Shown: piece by piece, positions 58,746-64,000 of the stretch | How the letters are laid out: the number at the start of each line of letters is the position of its first letter | Position numbering within the stretch: position 1 is the stretch's first letter | Source: Phocoena phocoena | Lineage: Eukaryota > Chordata > Mammalia > Artiodactyla > Phocoenidae | Reading direction: 5' to 3' | NCBI RefSeq assembly: GCF_963924675.1 | Contig: NC_089220.1 | Location: 118,436,697-118,500,696 of the forward strand | DNA length: 64,000 nucleotides | Program-made: the position numbers and the translations under genes | Notes under the pieces: generated by a model | Database searches by the model: none | Told to the model about the DNA's origin: nothing | The model's input: the letters and a program-made list of their open reading frames with translations, nothing else

Positions 58746-59080
58746 TGACATACTGAATTTTAAAAAAAAATTTTTTTTGGCTGTGTTAGGTCTTCGTTGC
58801 TGCGTGTGGGCTTTCTCTAGTTGTGGCGAGTGGGGGCTACTCTTTGTTGTGGTGCATGGGCTTCTCACTGTGGTAGCTTCTCTTGTTGCGGAGCGTGGGC
58901 TCTAGGCACACGGGCTTCAGTAGTTGTGGCACGTGGTCTCAGTAGTTGTGTCTCACGGGCTTAATTGCTCTGCGGCATGTGGGATCTTCCCAGACCAGGG
59001 ATCAAACCCATGTCCCCTGAATTGGCAAGTGATTTCTCAACCACTGCGCCACCAAGGAAGTCCGTGACATACTGAATTTT
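58746..59080 (-). mobile_element. Long CHR-type SINE, minus strand, with 16-base TSD
   Basis: The body at 58762-59064 starts with an A/T tail and ttggctgtgttaggtcttcg, has the extended 3' module (gggctttctctagttgtggc, ggcttctcactgtggtagct) and ends in the inverted tRNA head (gatcaaacccatgtcccctg, cgccaccaaggaagtcc). It is flanked by tgacatactgaatttt at 58746-58761 and 59065-59080. Confidence 0.95.
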
Positions 59081-59119
59081 TAACAGTACATTTAATTCCC
59101 AACGGCCTCCATACTGCTT

Positions 59120-59690
59120 CCTCCTCTGAAACAGCTACTCCCTGAAGCCAACCCCTACTTGTTCTTCAAAACTAATTTCAGTAATCACCTTTAGGAGCCT
59201 TATCTCAGTCCATTGTTTGATTTTAAATTCCTTACCAAGTTTTGTCATAGCTGCATAATACAATTTGTCATTTCTACCTCATAATATGATTACTGATTTT
59301 CTTGTTTGTCTCCCCTACTAAAACTGGAAGCTTCTAAAAGGTAAGGGCTGTTTTATTTAACCATGTGTCACTAGTGTAAAGCAGAGTGTTTGGCATTTAG
59401 TAGGTGCTAAATAAATGTTGAATTATTTAATTTAGGACATCATATTTCTGCTCTAGAATGCTAGCATTCATGGCCTCCCTCACTGGTTCTTCATTCCCAC
59501 TTCTCCAAGGGCATCAGCCATTGTTAATCAGAACAGTATCCTCTGTATTGTGCTTACACCATCTTTTCCTTTCTGCATTTCCTTGCTTCTGTAATAGGCC
59601 CCCATTTCCTCTGTTTATCTGTGCCTACTGTTTTCTTCAAGATCACATTCAAGATACACTTCCTTTAGAAAACCTATGATTAACTCAGTC
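59120..59690 (+). mobile_element. LINE-2 pieces, sense
   Basis: The part 59120-59430 ends with the L2 terminus (tttggcatttagtaggtgct, aaataaatgttgaat). The part 59455-59690 (ctccctcactggttcttcat, ccttgcttctgtaataggcc, gatacacttcctttagaaaa) looks like another sense L2 piece or its duplicate. Diverged. Confidence 0.55.
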
Positions 59691-59929
59691 CTTGAGGCTT
59701 TCAAGAGTACAGTGAGCAGTATAGGCCCTCAGGATACTTAATGAAAAAATAAATTAGTAATAGATAAATTGATGAGTGGAAGTCAACATTAGACTACAAA
59801 CTTAAAAGAGAAAAATATGTTAAACAAAAAGGAAATTAATGATAGGAAAAATAATCTCAATGGAGCTTGAATGTTAGTCATATAGTCATCTTACTGCCAG
59901 TGTAGTCATCTTTGTGACAAGGGAGAACA

Positions 59930-60095
59930 GTGCCAGAGAAATGATAAGCCTCAGCTTCTTGCTCCAGACGTGTCATTACCTGGTTGTATGTGCTTGGGAA
60001 TGACAAAACCTTTTAGCCTCAGTTTCCTCGTCAATGAAACAGTGGTTTTGAGGGTTCTTCGAGCTCTCCAATCTTGGACTCTTACAGATACATGA
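59930..60095 (+). mobile_element. MIR3-like SINE, sense
   Basis: The text ccagacgtgtcattacctgg, ttttagcctcagtttcctcg, tcaatgaaacagtggttttg and ttcttcgagctctccaatct follows the MIR3 3' half. Confidence 0.65.
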
Positions 60096-60889
60096 AAGTA
60101 GCAAACTGGTTTTTGGGTGGAACTATTTAGAAGGCAGATTGAAATTTAATTAGCGTTGTCTCTGGAACCATACTGTGGAAGCTACTTTCTGCTGAAGGAG
60201 TTGTATAGTCATGGCAAGGGGAGTTTTAAGTTATTATGTGGCTAAAGAAGAAAAGTGTTGTAGGATTTCAAGACAATGGTTACATCATTCAAAGAGAATT
60301 TAAATGTAATTTTTCCTCTGACTGCCTCAAAGCACAATTATAGAAAGGTAGAATATGAATTAGAAAGTTTTTGGCCAGTATAATCAGAAGGTGGTAGAAT
60401 CTCAGAATAGATGTACCGTCTCTCCAATCCCACAATAATAGTAATAATGCTTATATTTGCAGATGGCATCATGGTTTCCAAAGAATCTTTCACATTTCAT
60501 TCCTTATATGAGAAGATCCTCTTACAGAAGTTAGAACAAAGCTGATGGCCACTAAGAGTTGGAATGAGGATAAGGAAACTAAGGGTACCTAGTGGGGGGT
60601 GGCAAGTGGGAGAAAGCTTATGTTCTATCTACTCCATCTTAGAGAAGACGTTTATTCTTGCTGGGGGATGCTTTTGATTATCTGTGTTCTCTACCATGCC
60701 CTGATGCCAAAGGGACAAGGAATCTGCTGAGGAAAAGAGCATGGACACAACCCAGTCATCCAATTCATTGACTTTACCAAAGATTGGTAGATAGGCCACT
60801 AGCTCTCTGTGGGATCCTGAAGGCTTCCTTTACTCAGAGCCAAAAGATACTGGGAACGTAGAAAAAAAATATCTCTGGACAGTATGATT

Positions 60890-61130
60890 CAATAGGTGCA
60901 GACTAATAATTAACACTTATTTTGTGCCAGGTACTCATCCTAAATTTTTAACATAAACTTAACACATGTTATCCTCACAGCAGTCCTGTTGCTTTTATTA
61001 TCCCCATTTTACAAATGAGGAAACGGAGGCACTTTTCCAACGTCCCACAGCAGATAAGTAGGGAACCAGGGGTTGAAAACAAATCAGTTGCAGCCTGAGT
61101 CCAAGCTATTAATCACTACAGTGTACTGAG
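60890..61130 (-). mobile_element. MIR, antisense, well preserved
   Basis: The text taacacttattttgtgccag, acacatgttatcctcacagc, attatccccattttacaaat, gaggaaacggaggcactttt and cagcagataagtagggaacc is an inverted MIR with its core nearly intact. Confidence 0.88.
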
Positions 61131-62530
61131 CAAAGCAAGTTGATATTTATCTTGCTGCTTCTTACTTGCTTGAGCATGCATCTGGATATGACTGTCCCTT
61201 AACTCCTTTGTCCAGAGAGCTTCACACATTCTCATAAGCCACAACTACAAGAGCCGTATTTCAGTCTCAGATATCTTTTTGGAGGGAGTATATTTCCAGC
61301 CCAGTCAGGAAAGCAGGCACCTCATCCCAAGTGGTTTGATCTTCTGATTTCCTCTACCAACTTCAGTAGATTCTCCTAGCGAGTTTTACTTAAGGGTCTC
61401 TATGCCCTCAACTTTTGCTAAAGTGTTCAAGAAATACCAGTATTCCTGAAGGCTAACATATTTATAGTCATTTTTTTAAATTCTGAGATTTACAGACTTC
61501 AACCCTAAATTTTTGTTACAGTCATCTAAATCACTGCTTTTATCTATATAGTTCAGAACTGATTCATAAATATGTTCTTTGTGGTTTGGGTTAAATATAT
61601 ATACACACATAACTTTAAAGTTCTTTGATTACAAGAAATGTGTCTTCTCGATGTTTTCTTCCATCATTAACATACCTCTCTGCCTCTCTCTCTCTTCATT
61701 CCTTCCTTTTCACTTTTTCCTTCCCAGTGATGTAGGTTGGTCTGTGAACAATGGTACATAATTAGCATACGATGGTGATGATTTCCAGATACATAGCATG
61801 TTCACAGGAAACAGATGCTCTCTAGTTCCCCCAGTGCACACTCAGAAACCATGTGCAGGTACATATACTCACTTTTTTATTTGGAAAAAACGTAAAAAGA
61901 ACAAGATCCTCATGAGTAAGTTTGACTATGAAGGGTTTGATAAATTTGCCATAGTGTCTTTGGAACAGATTTTTCTAGACAGTGGTTGCCTCGTACATGA
62001 TACCTTTAAATTTTTCTCATCCTCAGACCACATTTAGATAATTTGGGTTTGAAAGGTTCAGGACATGGTTTACAAGGAGGCAATGCCTACTCTTCTTTCA
62101 AAAGAGTACAGTGACCAAAAAGTAAACAGGATGCCTGAGAGCAGGATTCACCTGGTCATTGAAAACCAAGGAGTCACATGGTCATTGAAACACAGAGATA
62201 AGTTATAACATGTAGATAATTTAGTTGATGGATGCAGACTTTATTGTGACGTATCCTGCCTTTCATTTTGGAAGGATACTTCCTCTCTCTCCTAAAAGGC
62301 ATTGGATGTTTATTATGCAATATGTTCTTAGGAGAGCATGTTCCTTCATTCCTGAAAACTATGTTTAAAAACAGATCCTTGGGAAGTACATCATTCTTTC
62401 AATAAATATAAATGCCTAATGTTTGTGTCACACTCTGCACACAAGGTGCTTCAGTCTAATAGCTGACTACAGAAAAGCAAAGAGGCAGTTAAAATACCAT
62501 ATAATAAGTTGTACAATAATAGGTCTCCTT
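61130..62530. other. No recognised gene or repeat
   Basis: No element I can name. Open frames at 61579-61761 and 61798-62037 lack any family signature or splice context. Confidence 0.4.
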
Positions 62531-63120
62531 GCTTCCATCCTTGCTGCTTTCAGTCTGCTCCCTACACAGCATCCAGAATAATTCTTAAGTCGGATCACAT
62601 CACTTCCCTACCCAGTGCCTGCCAGTGGCTTCCCAATGTATTTGAAGCAAAAGTTAAGGTACTTACAACGGCCTAGAAAGCTGTAGATTTGCCCCACTCT
62701 TTACATATCTGATTTCATCTCTTACTACTCTTCCCCCTCACTGACTCTGCTCTAGCCTCATGGGCCTTGCTATTCTTCACACATGTCAGTCTTCTTCTCC
62801 CATAGGCCCTTTGCACTTACTCTTCTCGCTGCCTGAAAAATCTCTTCCTCCAGATAGCTGCATGGCTTATTCCTCACCTCTTTCAGGTCTTTATTCAGAC
62901 ATCATCTTCTCAGGAAGCCTTCTCTTACCATCCTTTAAAAATTGTAACCCTCTTTCCCTCCACGGCCCCCAGCCCTTCATCTCTACTTTATTTTTTTCTG
63001 TAGTCCTTATCACCATCTAACATACTCATTTATGTTGTTGATGACTTTCTACCCCAACTAAAATAAAACTTTCATGAAAGTAGGGATTTCTGTCTGTGCT
63101 TAATAAATACTTGTTGAGTA
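62530..63120 (+). mobile_element. LINE-2 3' end, sense, about 590 bases
   Basis: Strong L2 order: ttgctgctttcagtctgctc, gaataattcttaagtcggat, gtgcctgccagtggcttccc, ataggccctttgcacttact, gctgcatggcttattcctca, ctttattcagacatcatctt, accatctaacatactcattt, and the terminus aataaatacttgttgagtaa. The open frame at 62760-63020 is a by-product. Confidence 0.88.
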
Positions 63121-63124
63121 AATG

Positions 63125-63950
63125 AGTAAATACTAGGTGCTATGAGAGCACATAATCCAGTAATTGATATCAGAGGAGACCTTACAACAAAGCTAAGACT
63201 TGAAAGATGAGTAAGAGGTTTTTAACAGAGTGTTTCAGGCAGAGAGAACAGCACTTGCAAAGACCCAGAGAAGCACACAAGAGTGTGTGGTACTTTGGTC
63301 ATTTATCATAACTGGGACATAGCAAGGATGGGGAGTGGTAAGCAGTGAAACTGGAGAGATAATCAGGGACCAGTGAAGGATCAGATAAAGACAGTGGGAG
63401 CCACTGAAGGATTTCAAACAGGGAGCGAAGTCAGTAGCTTTGCTATTTCTTTTGGAACTATCCTTCAGGGTGCAGTGTGGTGAGTAGATTGCAGGAGGCC
63501 AAGCTTGCAGCAGTAAAGCGTTTTAGAAGCCTATTTTGGATATTTAAGTGAGATGGTGGCAGACTAAGTTGACAAATGTAGGGATGAGAAATAGATGCAT
63601 TTGAAAAGTATTTAAGGGATATTCAATCAGCATTGGCTGTGAGGAGTATGGGGAAGGAAGAAGCTTCACATAAAGTGGATGATGGTGCCTTTTAGTACCA
63701 GGTTTATAAGAAAAAACAGAACAGATTCCATTTTCAATATGTTCATGTGCTCATGGGACATCCACATAGTGATATCTAGTATAAAGTTAACTCTAAAAAC
63801 AAGGGGCTTAGAAGAAGCACCTAGGCTAGAGATAGAGATTTAGGATCATCAGCCTGGATACAGTGAAGAGAACAGTAGAAATGGATAAAAATCTATAGAG
63901 TAATGAACGGATAGAGTGGAGGAGAGAAACCTGAAAAATAATAATATTTA
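63125..63950 (-). mobile_element. LINE-2, antisense, tail to tail with the previous one
   Basis: The text agcacttgcaaagacccaga, gagccactgaaggatttcaa, gggagcgaagtcagtagctt, gtagattgcaggaggccaag and aagcgttttagaagcctatt matches the inverted L2 region beyond the 'tgcaaaggccctgagg' landmark. It begins at about 63125, directly after the 3' end of the sense L2. Confidence 0.7.
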
Positions 63951-63952
63951 CT

Positions 63953-64000
63953 GCAGAGTTTGGCAAACTAAGGCCCATGGACCAAAGCTGGCCCACTGGC
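63953..64000 (+). mobile_element. Start of a hAT-type element, cut by window edge
   Basis: The text cagagtttggcaaactaagg and cccatggaccaaagctggcc is the opening of a common mammalian DNA-transposon repeat ('tttggcaaactacggcccgtgggccaaat'). Only 48 bases are visible. Confidence 0.6.

Overview
The window looks like mammalian nuclear DNA, most likely from a whale or dolphin (Cetacea, within Cetartiodactyla). The main reason is the recurring tRNA-Glu-derived SINE of the CHR type (full or partial copies near 5161, 12550, 20622, 22655, 25048, 32995, 41581, 45578 and 58762), together with LINE-1 copies of artiodactyl type. I saw no ruminant BovB/Bov-tA elements and no pig PRE-1 elements. There are no bacterial features: no operons, no CRISPR array, and no rRNA or tRNA genes apart from the tRNA-like heads of the SINEs.

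Layout. Positions 1-4146 hold the 5' half of a young minus-strand L1, with a GC-rich promoter/5'UTR, a complete ORF1 and an ORF2 that stays open to the window edge. Positions 4147-17881 are mostly older repeats: MER2-like, L1 fragments in both orientations, L2, an L1 lacking its centre, and an ancient L1 carrying a SINE. Two short plus-strand coding exons at 17882-17947 and 27121-27247 have good splice sites and share a reading frame. They are the only host-gene coding sequence I can support, and I could not name the gene. The 9.2 kb intron between them contains MER20, an MLT1-like LTR, L2, MIR, MER8-like and MER3-like elements, two CHR-2 SINEs in opposite orientation and one longer CHR SINE. 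From 27248 to the end I see no further convincing exon. That part is nested L1 (30-34 kb, 36-39 kb, 42-50 kb, 55 kb), MIR and L2 fossils, microsatellites and unclassified DNA, and it is best read as the rest of a long intron or as flanking DNA.

The elements do not form a pathway. The items most worth a second look are the intact-looking L1 5' half with its internal tandem repeats, the phase-matched exon pair, and the inverted SINE pair between those exons. I found no evidence of a new biological system. Repeat-family names come from recognising sequence patterns rather than from a library search, so boundaries are approximate (often +/-20-50 bases) and subfamily names are tentative.
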